Source of the DNA: Gammaproteobacteria bacterium
GTDB taxonomy: Bacteria; Pseudomonadota; Gammaproteobacteria; Pseudomonadales; Pseudohongiellaceae
Reading direction: 5' to 3'
Assembly (NCBI GenBank): GCA_021773355.1
Contig: JAJFKE010000023.1
Location: 496,001 to 560,000, forward strand
Length of the DNA: 64,000 bases
Below are positions 1-8,745 of the stretch, piece by piece. The position numbers were made by a program, and so were the translations under genes. Below the pieces are notes generated by a model that did no database searches, was not told the DNA's origin, and was given only the letters and a program-made list of their open reading frames with translations. The first letter of the stretch is position 1; every line of letters begins with the position of its first letter.

Positions 1-451
1 CAACGGGTTCGGCACCTGCTTCTGCGTCAGAAGATATAAAAGTACGACCAAGCATGGGTTGCACAGCCGTCGCAGCCAACAGATTCGGCATTATTTCAGC
101 GGCCGCATAAAACTCCGCCGATTCGCCGTCACTGATAGTTGCGCCGATAGAACGAAATGCGCCTAACTCGGAAAAACTGCTAGATAAATCTCTTAGTCGA
201 TTAAAGGTAAAACCATTTACATCTAGTGACGCTCCCTGATCACCATTGGTTTGTGCATCGACCTTGTTGAGGACCACAAATCGATCTCCGTTAGGAAACG
301 GAAGCTCGCCGAAATAGAAATTCTTATTCAGCGCATAGAGTGAAACAGCCACCCCTACTCCCAAAGTAACTACCAATAGGCAGACCAGGGTGAATGCCGG
401 CGTTTTCCGCAAAAGCCTTATGCTGTATGACAGATCATTTATAAGGTTCAT
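1..451 (-). CDS. ABC transporter permease, FtsX/MacB type (partial, C-terminus outside window)
   Basis: Reading the minus strand from ATG at 451 gives about 150 codons with no stop before the window edge, so only the N-terminus is present. It opens MNLINDLSYSIRLLRKTPAF, then a hydrophobic segment (about residues 20-42), then a periplasmic MacB_PCD-like stretch with PFPNGDRFVVL and a later LLGRTF-like motif (PMLGRTFISSD). The same order and motifs occur in the four complete permeases upstream, so it is the fifth paralog of this tandem set. The start is 44 bp after the stop of the preceding permease, consistent with co-transcription. Its substrate cannot be told from sequence. Confidence 0.85.
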   Translation of the reverse strand, partial: MNLINDLSYSIRLLRKTPAFTLVCLLVVTLGVGVAVSLYALNKNFYFGELPFPNGDRFVVLNKVDAQTNGDQGASLDVNGFTFNRLRDLSSSFSELGAFRSIGATISDGESAEFYAAAEIMPNLLAATAVQPMLGRTFISSDAEAGAEPV

Positions 452-495
452 ACAATTAACACCTATATTTGCCGTAGCTAATCCAACTACTATGC

Positions 496-2937
496 TTATT
501 CATAGTGCAGCGCCTCTCCGGGCTCGATGGTTATCGCTTTGCGAGCAGGCAAATAAGAAGCAAGAATGACCAGCGCAGCAAGAGCAGCAATAACAGATGG
601 AACGATCAGCGGTAGAAACGTCAATATGTCGTTGAAGTAGCTGGCGAGTAAGTCACCTATTAATACTGCAGAAACACCGCCTACTATTGCTCCCCAGGCG
701 ATGTAGATAACGCCTTCACGCAGAAATACCCAAAGCACTTTCCTGTTACTTGAACCAAGCGCTCTGCGAATGCCAACTTCGTTGGTTCTTTGTGTAACTG
801 CTCTTGAAATATTTCCGTAGACGCCGATCACCGCCAGCAGAAAAGTTCCCAGCGCAAAAGCCACGGAATACTGTGCAAGGATGTCCATACCTTGCATGGA
901 CATTTCTGTCACTTTCTTTAAAGAGCGAATAGAAGTGATGGGCAGTTCGCGATCAATGCGCTGTGCGGTGGACTCAATGAGTTGTTCTGCCTCCCTGGCG
1001 CTAAGTTGTTGGTTCAACTTGACTGCCAGCGAATAGTTTGTAGGTGCATTCTGACTTGTCGATAGGTACAAGGTGGGGTTTCTGTCGTAATTGCCCAAGG
1101 GACTCCCGTGAATGATATGAGAAGTAACACCCACCACCGTACGCCACACTCCATTAGTGTCTGGATTTAATTGTATGCGTTTACCTAGAGGCGACTCGTC
1201 CGGCCACAGCGATGCGGCAAACATTTCATCGATAATGACTACAGGTTGAGATTCGGATGTATCAGAATCGTCAAAATAGCGACCAGCGATAAGGGGTACT
1301 TCCAATGCTTCGAAATAGTTATTCGCCACCCAAACCAGGGACTGCAACGGAAACTGATTGTCTCTACGCAAGTCTCTGTCTTCCACCGAATAGCGGATCA
1401 AATAACCACCCTGCCCCGGCAGTGCCGAGGCAATTGTTGCAGTCGAGATTTCGGGTTGGTTGGACAATTCTCTTTGCAGGGTTTGCAGAAATTCACGTCG
1501 CTGGGAAATATCGTCGTAATATGCTGTCTTTAATTCAAACATTCCGGTGTAGTAGTCATCAGTAGCTGTACCGAAATCCATACGGTAACTTGACACGATT
1601 GCTGCCGCCAGAAGCGAACAGACAATCAGCAAGAAACAGGAGGCTGTGACCTCGAAGCCCACAACCAATCGACCAAATACAACACGATTTTTCTCGGTGC
1701 CACCCTTGCTACCACCGGCGAGAACCGCATTATTGTCTTTTTTTGTCACTTTATATGCCGCAAAACCGCCGGACGCTAGCCACACTAGCAGTGTTATAGC
1801 CGTGGCAATAGTGACGGCTCGAGCATCCATAGTTAGATCTATCCAGGATGACAAACTACCTGGATAATCGCTAGTTGCCGCGTTCATACGCATTTTCTGT
1901 TCGATAAGATCCAGAACAAAGTCGGCTATGCCCAAACTTATTAGCAAACCAAGGACACAGAGAATTAGCGATTCCAAGAATATTTGCCGCGATACTTCCC
2001 AACGGTTCGCGCCAACTGCATAGCGTATTGCCAATTCCTTTTGGCGTGAGTTGGCGCGAACAAACAGCAAAGTTCCTAAATTTAATGTAGCCAGCATCAA
2101 AATAGTCAATGTCACCAGTTGAAACAACAATCCGACATTCCCATTTGAAACAAATGTTTGAGAATGCCCAATAACATTAGACTCTGTTTCGGAATAGTAG
2201 GCTGGATAGTCTTCCGCAAGCTGCGTCATTAATGTGCTCATTTCAGAGCTCGCCGAATCTAAAGTGGCGTCAGGCCCCAGCACACCGAGCGCACCCAGAA
2301 GCAGATTGCCATCTGGCTGTATATCTTGATAAAGATCGAGTGGAAGCCATATCTGCTGCGAAAAAGGATAATCGAAGTTTTCCGGCATTACTCCTATTAC
2401 GTTATACAACTCCCCATTAATACGACTGGTTTTGCCGACGATGCCTGGGTCTGCGGCGTAGTAGTTCTGCCAAATACCATGACTGAGAAGCACAACTGCT
2501 GGAGAGTCGGTCAATGCATCTTCGTCAGTCAGTATTCTGCCCAGTAATGGCGCAACCTTGGTTGTTTGTAATAGTGAAGGGTCTATTTCTGCTCCTACAT
2601 ACTGTCTTACGCGCTCTCCATCACTAATTGAATATTTCCCGTAACGATATACACCAAACTCTGAATAGCTGCTCACTTGCTGCTTTAACCAATTGGCTGC
2701 GAATCCGTCAAAATTGGAACCGAAATGAGTTACGTCACTGTCTTTGTAGTAAGTTTGCACTGCCACATAACGCTCGCCGTTTTCAAATGGTAGCGGCTTA
2801 CTAAAATTGTAACTCAGCGAGTATGAACACAAATACAGCGCTAGCCCCAGAACAATTACCAGTACTGAGGTAAAAGTAAAAGAAGGACTGTTACCCAACC
2901 TGCGCAAACCGTAGAGAAAATCATTAAGCGTGTTCAT
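496..2937 (-). CDS. ABC transporter permease, duplicated FtsX/MacB architecture
   Basis: An 813-residue inner-membrane permease. An N-terminal membrane segment (about 20-42) is followed by a large MacB_PCD periplasmic domain (about 50-250), three membrane helices forming an FtsX unit (about 270-400), then the same unit repeated (helix about 425-450, periplasmic domain 460-680, three helices 690-805). It ends with LEPGEALHYE, a tail shared by the paralogs here. It has no ATPase domain, unlike true MacB, so it must pair with a separate ATPase; the nearest is encoded 13 bp upstream. The length and double FtsX layout match the duplicated (ADOP-like) permease group. Export of a peptide, lipid or toxic compound is inferred from the family. 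Confidence 0.9.
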   Translation of the reverse strand: MNTLNDFLYGLRRLGNSPSFTFTSVLVIVLGLALYLCSYSLSYNFSKPLPFENGERYVAVQTYYKDSDVTHFGSNFDGFAANWLKQQVSSYSEFGVYRYGKYSISDGERVRQYVGAEIDPSLLQTTKVAPLLGRILTDEDALTDSPAVVLLSHGIWQNYYAADPGIVGKTSRINGELYNVIGVMPENFDYPFSQQIWLPLDLYQDIQPDGNLLLGALGVLGPDATLDSASSEMSTLMTQLAEDYPAYYSETESNVIGHSQTFVSNGNVGLLFQLVTLTILMLATLNLGTLLFVRANSRQKELAIRYAVGANRWEVSRQIFLESLILCVLGLLISLGIADFVLDLIEQKMRMNAATSDYPGSLSSWIDLTMDARAVTIATAITLLVWLASGGFAAYKVTKKDNNAVLAGGSKGGTEKNRVVFGRLVVGFEVTASCFLLIVCSLLAAAIVSSYRMDFGTATDDYYTGMFELKTAYYDDISQRREFLQTLQRELSNQPEISTATIASALPGQGGYLIRYSVEDRDLRRDNQFPLQSLVWVANNYFEALEVPLIAGRYFDDSDTSESQPVVIIDEMFAASLWPDESPLGKRIQLNPDTNGVWRTVVGVTSHIIHGSPLGNYDRNPTLYLSTSQNAPTNYSLAVKLNQQLSAREAEQLIESTAQRIDRELPITSIRSLKKVTEMSMQGMDILAQYSVAFALGTFLLAVIGVYGNISRAVTQRTNEVGIRRALGSSNRKVLWVFLREGVIYIAWGAIVGGVSAVLIGDLLASYFNDILTFLPLIVPSVIAALAALVILASYLPARKAITIEPGEALHYE

Positions 2938-2950
2938 ACAATCACTCCCC

Positions 2951-3679
2951 TCAACTAACTAAGGCTTCCGATTCGAGTCGCAAATTCGAAGTAGGCTGAT
3001 CGTCGACAATCTTACCGTCGAATAAGGTGACCTGACGTTCTGCCTGCAATGATGACCTGGGATCGTGAGTCACCATGCAAATAGTGCTGCCCTGTTTGTG
3101 TAAGTCCGCCAGAATATCCATCACGATCTGTGCATTCTTCGAATCCAGGTTTCCTGTGGGTTCATCCGCCAGCAACACCTTCGGCTCACCTGTTAATGCT
3201 CTAGCTATTGCCACGCGTTGTTGCTGACCACCGGAAAGCTGTGAGGGGAAATGGCTAAGACGGTGTCCCATATCCACTTTTTCCAGTGCTTCCTGGACTT
3301 TGGCTTTGCGGTCTTTACGCTTTAGCTCTTTGCGGTAGGTTAGTGGAAGCTCAACGTTTTCAAAGACATTCATATCACCAATGAGATTGAACGCCTGAAA
3401 GATAAAACCTATCTGGCGATTTCGAACTTTTGCTTGCGCCGCCGAACTAAGCACCGCTACATCTTCACCAGCGAGATAGTAGTGCCCCTCCGTCGAAGAA
3501 TTCAATAACCCCATTACCGAGAGCAATGTAGACTTTCCGCAACCGGACGGGCCGGCGATAGACACATATTCACCCTCTTTAACATCAAGATAAATTTCAT
3601 CCAAAGCCCAGGTTTCAATTTCATCGGTAAAGAATATTTTCTGAATACCTTCTAATCTGATTAATGGTGTTTCACTCAT
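2951..3679 (-). CDS. ABC transporter ATP-binding protein, LolD/MacB type
   Basis: A 242-residue cytoplasmic ATPase with Walker A GPSGCGKST near residue 40, signature LSGGQQQRVAIARAL near 143, Walker B VLLADEPTGNLDS near 165 and the H-loop motif MVTHDPR. This is the MacB/LolD (type VII ABC) subfamily that drives FtsX-fold permeases. It lies between permeases: 13 bp before the one ending at 496 and 59 bp after the one ending at 3739. A second very similar ATPase is encoded at 11342-12115; both share ELPLTYRKEL and KDRK motifs, pointing to a duplication within the locus. Which ATPase serves which permease cannot be read from the sequence. Confidence 0.95.
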   Translation of the reverse strand: MSETPLIRLEGIQKIFFTDEIETWALDEIYLDVKEGEYVSIAGPSGCGKSTLLSVMGLLNSSTEGHYYLAGEDVAVLSSAAQAKVRNRQIGFIFQAFNLIGDMNVFENVELPLTYRKELKRKDRKAKVQEALEKVDMGHRLSHFPSQLSGGQQQRVAIARALTGEPKVLLADEPTGNLDSKNAQIVMDILADLHKQGSTICMVTHDPRSSLQAERQVTLFDGKIVDDQPTSNLRLESEALVS

Positions 3680-3738
3680 TTCCTTCTTCCTCCTAACTCA
3701 AATTCCCAATTCACACATTTTCATTGATTGCTCGTTAT

Positions 3739-6180
3739 TCATTCATAGTGGAGTGCTTCGCCAGGTTCAAGCGCAATCGCCCGTCGCGAAGGAAACCATG
3801 AGGCCAGTCCTATCAATAGCGCCATACCCAATACAACAACGGTATAGACAACAGGCACATGGGACATGAGGTCTGCAAACACGCTCGTTAATACGCTGCT
3901 TACCAGCAATGCACAGCCCCCGCCAAGTAATACACCTATGCTTAGATAACTAAGACCCTGTCGCAAAAACATCAGAGTAACGGCCAAGTTTGTCGACCCC
4001 AGGGCGCGACGAATGCCTGCCTCACGAACCCGTTGGATGACAGACCGAGTGATAATGGCGAATATTCCGGTGCCAGCGAGAACAACCGTCAACACAGCAA
4101 CTGAAAGAAAGACATTGCCAATCATGACCAGGCCCCCACTTACATCTGATAAATACCTAGCCAGGCTCTTATTGCTATGAACAGCAACCGACGAATCAAC
4201 AGCCGACACCGCGTCCTGCATCGCTTCAAGAAATTCGCTATCCGCTAGGGCTGTTATTGCGATAAGAGAAGGACTGTCCGACGGCATCTGACTCATAGGT
4301 CGATAAAATGCAGTTATTGTCTCCAGACCAAACATCTCAAAAGTCTGCTTAGTGGATGAACTGACTCCTACAACAGTATAAAAGGCACCATTTTGTTCCG
4401 GGTTCAGCTGCACCTGCTTATTCAATGCAGATTCGTTGGGCCAGGTGCTTTGTGCAAACACCTCATCGACAACTATCACCGGCAGTGACTCAGAATTATC
4501 GCTGCTATCAAATGCCCGCCCATCTACTAAAGTCAAACCTAGAGCTTGAAAGTAATTATCAGAAACCGAAATAATGTACTGAACAGGATAATCGACCCCT
4601 TCGATGGGCTCTGTCTCATTAACCGCATAAGGCAACTGAATTCCACGAAAAGGCAGAGATGAGGTCAAAGCAAGTTGTTCGATATCGGGATTTGTCTCAG
4701 CTTGCCGTTGCAGATTGTCGAAAAATAGTTCAAAAGAACTGCCATCTTCGTAACCAATCTGAGGAAACTCGATATCGAATACCATCCGATTTTCAAGCTC
4801 AATACCATAATCGGTTTCAACCACGTTATTGATAGACAGAAGTAGCCCCCCGCATAGCACCAACAGAAAACACGAAGAAAATATTTCAAAACCAACCAGA
4901 AACTTGGAAAGTCTGAATCGATTTTTATCGGTTGTGCCTTTGGACCCTCCTTTCAGCATTTCATCGACATTGGGTTTTGAAGAAGTCCACGCAGGCATAA
5001 AGCCGCTAAATAGCCAGATACAGGCAGTAAATAACAAAGCAGAGAATATGGTATTTTTCTCTAAGGTAAATACCCAATGCGCGGGCAGGCCGTTGGGAAT
5101 CTGACCATCCAATACTTGAAACATCCCGCTGACACTCTTAAGCCCAAGATAGGCCAGAAGCAAGCCGACTAAAGTTCCAATCACACAGATGAGCAAAGAT
5201 TCCAACAAGGACTGACGGATAAGCAGCCAACGTGAAGAGCCTATGGCATTGCGAATAGCAAACTCCTGATCGCGCTCCACACCCCGGGAAAGGAGTAAAT
5301 TAGCTATATTCAGACAGCCAAGGAGTAATATTACCAAGGTGGTCGCTGCCATAGTTGAAAACAGAATCGAGCTGCCTTCCATATAAAAACTGTTAAGAGG
5401 TCGAACAACTGCGCTTTGGTTAGTACGATAGAAGTCTGCGTTCTGCTGCTGCAACTGAGCCAAAATTTCCTGTATCTCTTCATTGGCTCGCTCTACGCCG
5501 ACACCCTCAGCCAAGATCCCCATGGGGGTCAGGGGCCGCGCTTGCAAATCGGGCTCGGTCAACAGGTCCAGCCGCAGCGGTAACATCAAGTCAAAGTTAA
5601 CGGGAAACGAAACATCTTCTGGCATGACACCAATAATAGTGTGAGCGACTTCATCCAATCTGGTTTGCTGCCCAACTATATCGAGATCGCCGGAATAATA
5701 ATTTTGCCAAACGCTGTGACTTAGTATCACAACGCGCTCCGCGGTTGGCTGGTCATCGCCCGGGACGAAAGTTCTTCCCAACGAAGGAATGAAATTGGCC
5801 GCCTGCAGCATGTTGGGTGAGATTCTAACGCTGCCAAAAACAGTAGTACGCTCGTCCCAACGAAACCTCGATTGCTCGAAAGCCATCATTGCACCAAACT
5901 GAGAATAACTTGTAACTCTCTTCGCCATCTCTTGATAAGCAAATTGATCAATTGAGTCGGCAAAATTTACGAAACCAGTATCCAAATTTAGTTCGGTGGC
6001 ATAAACCCATCTGTTTGAATTCTGGAAATCTAATTGCTTATAGTTCGTGTTGTAGACCAGAGAAAAAATCACCAGAGAAATACCAAGGCTCATAGCAACC
6101 ACCAATACACAGAGGATGGAGTGCCCTGGTTTTCTGGCAATGAGACGAAGTGCATATTTCAATTCAAATAAGAATGTCAT
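3739..6180 (-). CDS. ABC transporter permease, duplicated FtsX/MacB architecture
   Basis: An 813-residue paralog of the neighbouring permeases, opening MTFLFELKYALRLIARKPGH and ending LEPGEALHYE. Layout: N-terminal helix (about 20-42), MacB_PCD periplasmic domain with a LGRTF motif and the HSVWQNYYSGD block, FtsX three-helix unit around 275-400, single helix about 430-450, second periplasmic domain with VVDEVFAQSTWPNES, and a final three-helix unit. There is no nucleotide-binding domain. It lies 81 bp after the previous permease in the same transcription direction. Divergence from its neighbours despite the shared plan suggests an old duplication with distinct partners or substrates. Confidence 0.9.
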   Translation of the reverse strand: MTFLFELKYALRLIARKPGHSILCVLVVAMSLGISLVIFSLVYNTNYKQLDFQNSNRWVYATELNLDTGFVNFADSIDQFAYQEMAKRVTSYSQFGAMMAFEQSRFRWDERTTVFGSVRISPNMLQAANFIPSLGRTFVPGDDQPTAERVVILSHSVWQNYYSGDLDIVGQQTRLDEVAHTIIGVMPEDVSFPVNFDLMLPLRLDLLTEPDLQARPLTPMGILAEGVGVERANEEIQEILAQLQQQNADFYRTNQSAVVRPLNSFYMEGSSILFSTMAATTLVILLLGCLNIANLLLSRGVERDQEFAIRNAIGSSRWLLIRQSLLESLLICVIGTLVGLLLAYLGLKSVSGMFQVLDGQIPNGLPAHWVFTLEKNTIFSALLFTACIWLFSGFMPAWTSSKPNVDEMLKGGSKGTTDKNRFRLSKFLVGFEIFSSCFLLVLCGGLLLSINNVVETDYGIELENRMVFDIEFPQIGYEDGSSFELFFDNLQRQAETNPDIEQLALTSSLPFRGIQLPYAVNETEPIEGVDYPVQYIISVSDNYFQALGLTLVDGRAFDSSDNSESLPVIVVDEVFAQSTWPNESALNKQVQLNPEQNGAFYTVVGVSSSTKQTFEMFGLETITAFYRPMSQMPSDSPSLIAITALADSEFLEAMQDAVSAVDSSVAVHSNKSLARYLSDVSGGLVMIGNVFLSVAVLTVVLAGTGIFAIITRSVIQRVREAGIRRALGSTNLAVTLMFLRQGLSYLSIGVLLGGGCALLVSSVLTSVFADLMSHVPVVYTVVVLGMALLIGLASWFPSRRAIALEPGEALHYE

Positions 6181-6261
6181 CGCAAGCCCCTCTCTAACAC
6201 ACCTCTGATTAGTTGCTGGTGAATAGATTTAAATAAACCAGATTGATAATTGCACACTGCT

Positions 6262-8700
6262 TTAGTCATGATGCAGTGCCTCACCTGGCTCAAGCATTAC
6301 GATCCGTCTGCTTGGAAAATAAGAAGCAGCTGCGATCAAGCCCGTCAGCAGCAGCATGACAAGCGCAAAAACATAAGGTATTGACTGCGATATGTCGGTA
6401 AATACATTGGCCAGAAGATTTCCCACCAATACAGCGGCACCTCCGCCTACAATTATTCCTACCGATAGGTAGCGAAGCCCTTGACCTAAGAATCGTCTAA
6501 TTACTTCTAGATCGCTGGACCCCATGGCCCGGCGAATGCCAATCTCCCTAGTGCGCTGTAATACTGAACGAGAAATGACACCGAAAATTCCTGTACCCGC
6601 CAATACCAAAGTAAAAAGAGAAATACTGATGAAGATATCCCTGAGCCCCTCGAATATTTGAGTGGTTTCATCTAGCACTAGCGGCATAGGTTTAACGTTA
6701 TAAATGGCAACATCTCGATCAACGGTTGCAATCGTATCTCGCAGCAACTGCTCGTACGCGGATTGATCCAAGTTTGTAGTGGCAGCAATGCTCAGTGTAT
6801 TAAATGGAAGTACCTGAGCCACGGGAACGTAAAGCGTACTGAAACTGTCTAGCCCCGCCACGGGCAGCCCTTGCTTGATATCGTCAGTCACACCAACAAT
6901 TGTGCGCCAGATATCGTCTAGCTCGGTTATCTGAATTTGTTTGCCTAGAGCTGATTCGCTGGGCCAAAGCCTGTTTGCGAAAGACGCATCGATAATTATT
7001 ACAGGATTGGAATTAAAACTATCTCCACTGTCAAAATGACGACCTTCGATAAGTGGCACATCAAACACTTGAAAATAATTCTCGGTAATCGCAGCAAAAT
7101 ACTGCATATCGATAGAGCCCTCCTGACTAAGCTCTCTATCGCTAAGCCTATAAGCTGACCTTCGATTGAACCTGGTAGGCAAATCAGATACCACGGCCGC
7201 ATCGACCACGCTAACATCTGATCGCAATCGATCTTGTAGCTGGCTTACAAAATTGTAACGCTGGGATGTATCTTCATAGCGCCACGGCAATTCAATATCT
7301 GCCGCCATTAGTCCTTCTTCTTCAACGCCGTAATCGGTATTTGCCATAGCAACAATTGCCGCCACGAGTATTCCGCTTACAATAAGAAGAAAGCAGGAAG
7401 TAATCACTTCTCCACCGACTAACAATCTAATAAGCAATGTTCCTGTTCTGTCCGAAGTCGCACGTAAATCGCCCTGCAAGCTATCAGATGCTTTCAACCT
7501 GGAAGCTCGCCAGGCCGGAAAAAAGCCACTGCATAGCCAAATTCCAACTGTTATAAATAGGCTGGCCATCACTACGGTAGAATCAAAGGAAAAATACCAC
7601 CTGCTTGGTACACCACCTGGAATCTGTGCACCCAGGTTGGCATATAGGTAGTTGATGTAATCGAAGGCAACCAAGGTCAGTAGAAATCCTGTGGCAGCTC
7701 CAATTACACAGATGACCAGAGACTCCAGCAAACCCTGCCTGATCAGTTGCGCGGCGGATGAGCCGACAGCATTTCGAATCGCGAATTCGCCTCGTCTCTC
7801 CATGCTTCGAGTAATTAATAGATTCCCAATATTAAGGCAGGCAAGAATGACTATTACGATTGTGGCCAAAGCCATTACCCTACCGATTGAGCCTCCGTTT
7901 TCAAGAAATAGCCGTGTCAAATTCGTGGCTTGTGCCGAAGCATAGTCACCGTAGTAATCCGGGAACTCAGCTCTTAGTCTGGTCAAAAGATTAGTCACCT
8001 CGACATTGAGGGAGTCGACGCTTGCATTTTCTTTGAGCACACCTACAGGTGTGATTCGCATCTGTCCTGCTGGTTGGCCCGCAATCGGCAGCCTTAGCGG
8101 TACCCAAAGACTTTCACTAAATGGGAATCCCACATTTTCTGGCATTACACCAACAATGGTATGCGGCACTTCATCCAAATTAGTCAGGGTTCCAATAATA
8201 TTCAAATCGGCAGCGTAATATTGTTCCCAAATTGCGTGACTCAAGATCACAACTCGCTCCGCACCAATCACTCCATCACTTTCGTTCAGGCCCCTGCCTA
8301 ATAGTGGAAGAAGATTGGCAGACTCGAGCAGGTTGGGTGTTATCTCCACCGCAGAAACTCGGCGCGTTTCCTCGCCATGATTTAGTCTTGATTGCCCCCC
8401 TGCTCTGATAGCTCCAAATTCGGAAAAAGCAGTAAGCGATTCCTGCATAGCCTGATAGGTATATAAGTTAATAGAATCGATACTGTCAGCCGTGTTCGTT
8501 TGAGTATTCAAGCCATATAGATAAGCCCAGCTTTCTGAATTCTCGAAATCGTAAGTCTTATAAGTTGTGTTGTAGGCGAGTGTGAACACCACTAAAGAAA
8601 TCGCCAAACTAAGAGCTACGGCAAAGATACAAAGCGCGGAGTGGCTGCGGTTTCTTATAAGCAATCGGCAGGTATATTTTAGATCAAACCAGAAAGACAT
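6262..8700 (-). CDS. ABC transporter permease, duplicated FtsX/MacB architecture
   Basis: An 812-residue member of the same tandem family, opening MSFWFDLKYTCRLLIRNRSH and ending LEPGEALHHD. It shows the N-terminal helix, a MacB_PCD domain with HAIWEQYYAADLNIIG, an FtsX unit, then the repeated helix, periplasmic domain (VIIIDASFANRLWPSES) and last FtsX unit (RTREIGIRRAMGSS). It is closest in order and motifs to the 3739-6180 gene, which it precedes by 81 bp. It is inferred to act as a homodimer, or with a paralog, together with one of the two ATPases and the MacA-like adaptor encoded upstream. Confidence 0.9.
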   Translation of the reverse strand: MSFWFDLKYTCRLLIRNRSHSALCIFAVALSLAISLVVFTLAYNTTYKTYDFENSESWAYLYGLNTQTNTADSIDSINLYTYQAMQESLTAFSEFGAIRAGGQSRLNHGEETRRVSAVEITPNLLESANLLPLLGRGLNESDGVIGAERVVILSHAIWEQYYAADLNIIGTLTNLDEVPHTIVGVMPENVGFPFSESLWVPLRLPIAGQPAGQMRITPVGVLKENASVDSLNVEVTNLLTRLRAEFPDYYGDYASAQATNLTRLFLENGGSIGRVMALATIVIVILACLNIGNLLITRSMERRGEFAIRNAVGSSAAQLIRQGLLESLVICVIGAATGFLLTLVAFDYINYLYANLGAQIPGGVPSRWYFSFDSTVVMASLFITVGIWLCSGFFPAWRASRLKASDSLQGDLRATSDRTGTLLIRLLVGGEVITSCFLLIVSGILVAAIVAMANTDYGVEEEGLMAADIELPWRYEDTSQRYNFVSQLQDRLRSDVSVVDAAVVSDLPTRFNRRSAYRLSDRELSQEGSIDMQYFAAITENYFQVFDVPLIEGRHFDSGDSFNSNPVIIIDASFANRLWPSESALGKQIQITELDDIWRTIVGVTDDIKQGLPVAGLDSFSTLYVPVAQVLPFNTLSIAATTNLDQSAYEQLLRDTIATVDRDVAIYNVKPMPLVLDETTQIFEGLRDIFISISLFTLVLAGTGIFGVISRSVLQRTREIGIRRAMGSSDLEVIRRFLGQGLRYLSVGIIVGGGAAVLVGNLLANVFTDISQSIPYVFALVMLLLTGLIAAASYFPSRRIVMLEPGEALHHD

Positions 8701-8745
8701 TAGAACTTCTCCTCGGCATCAAAATGTCTAATGAAGTTATTCCAA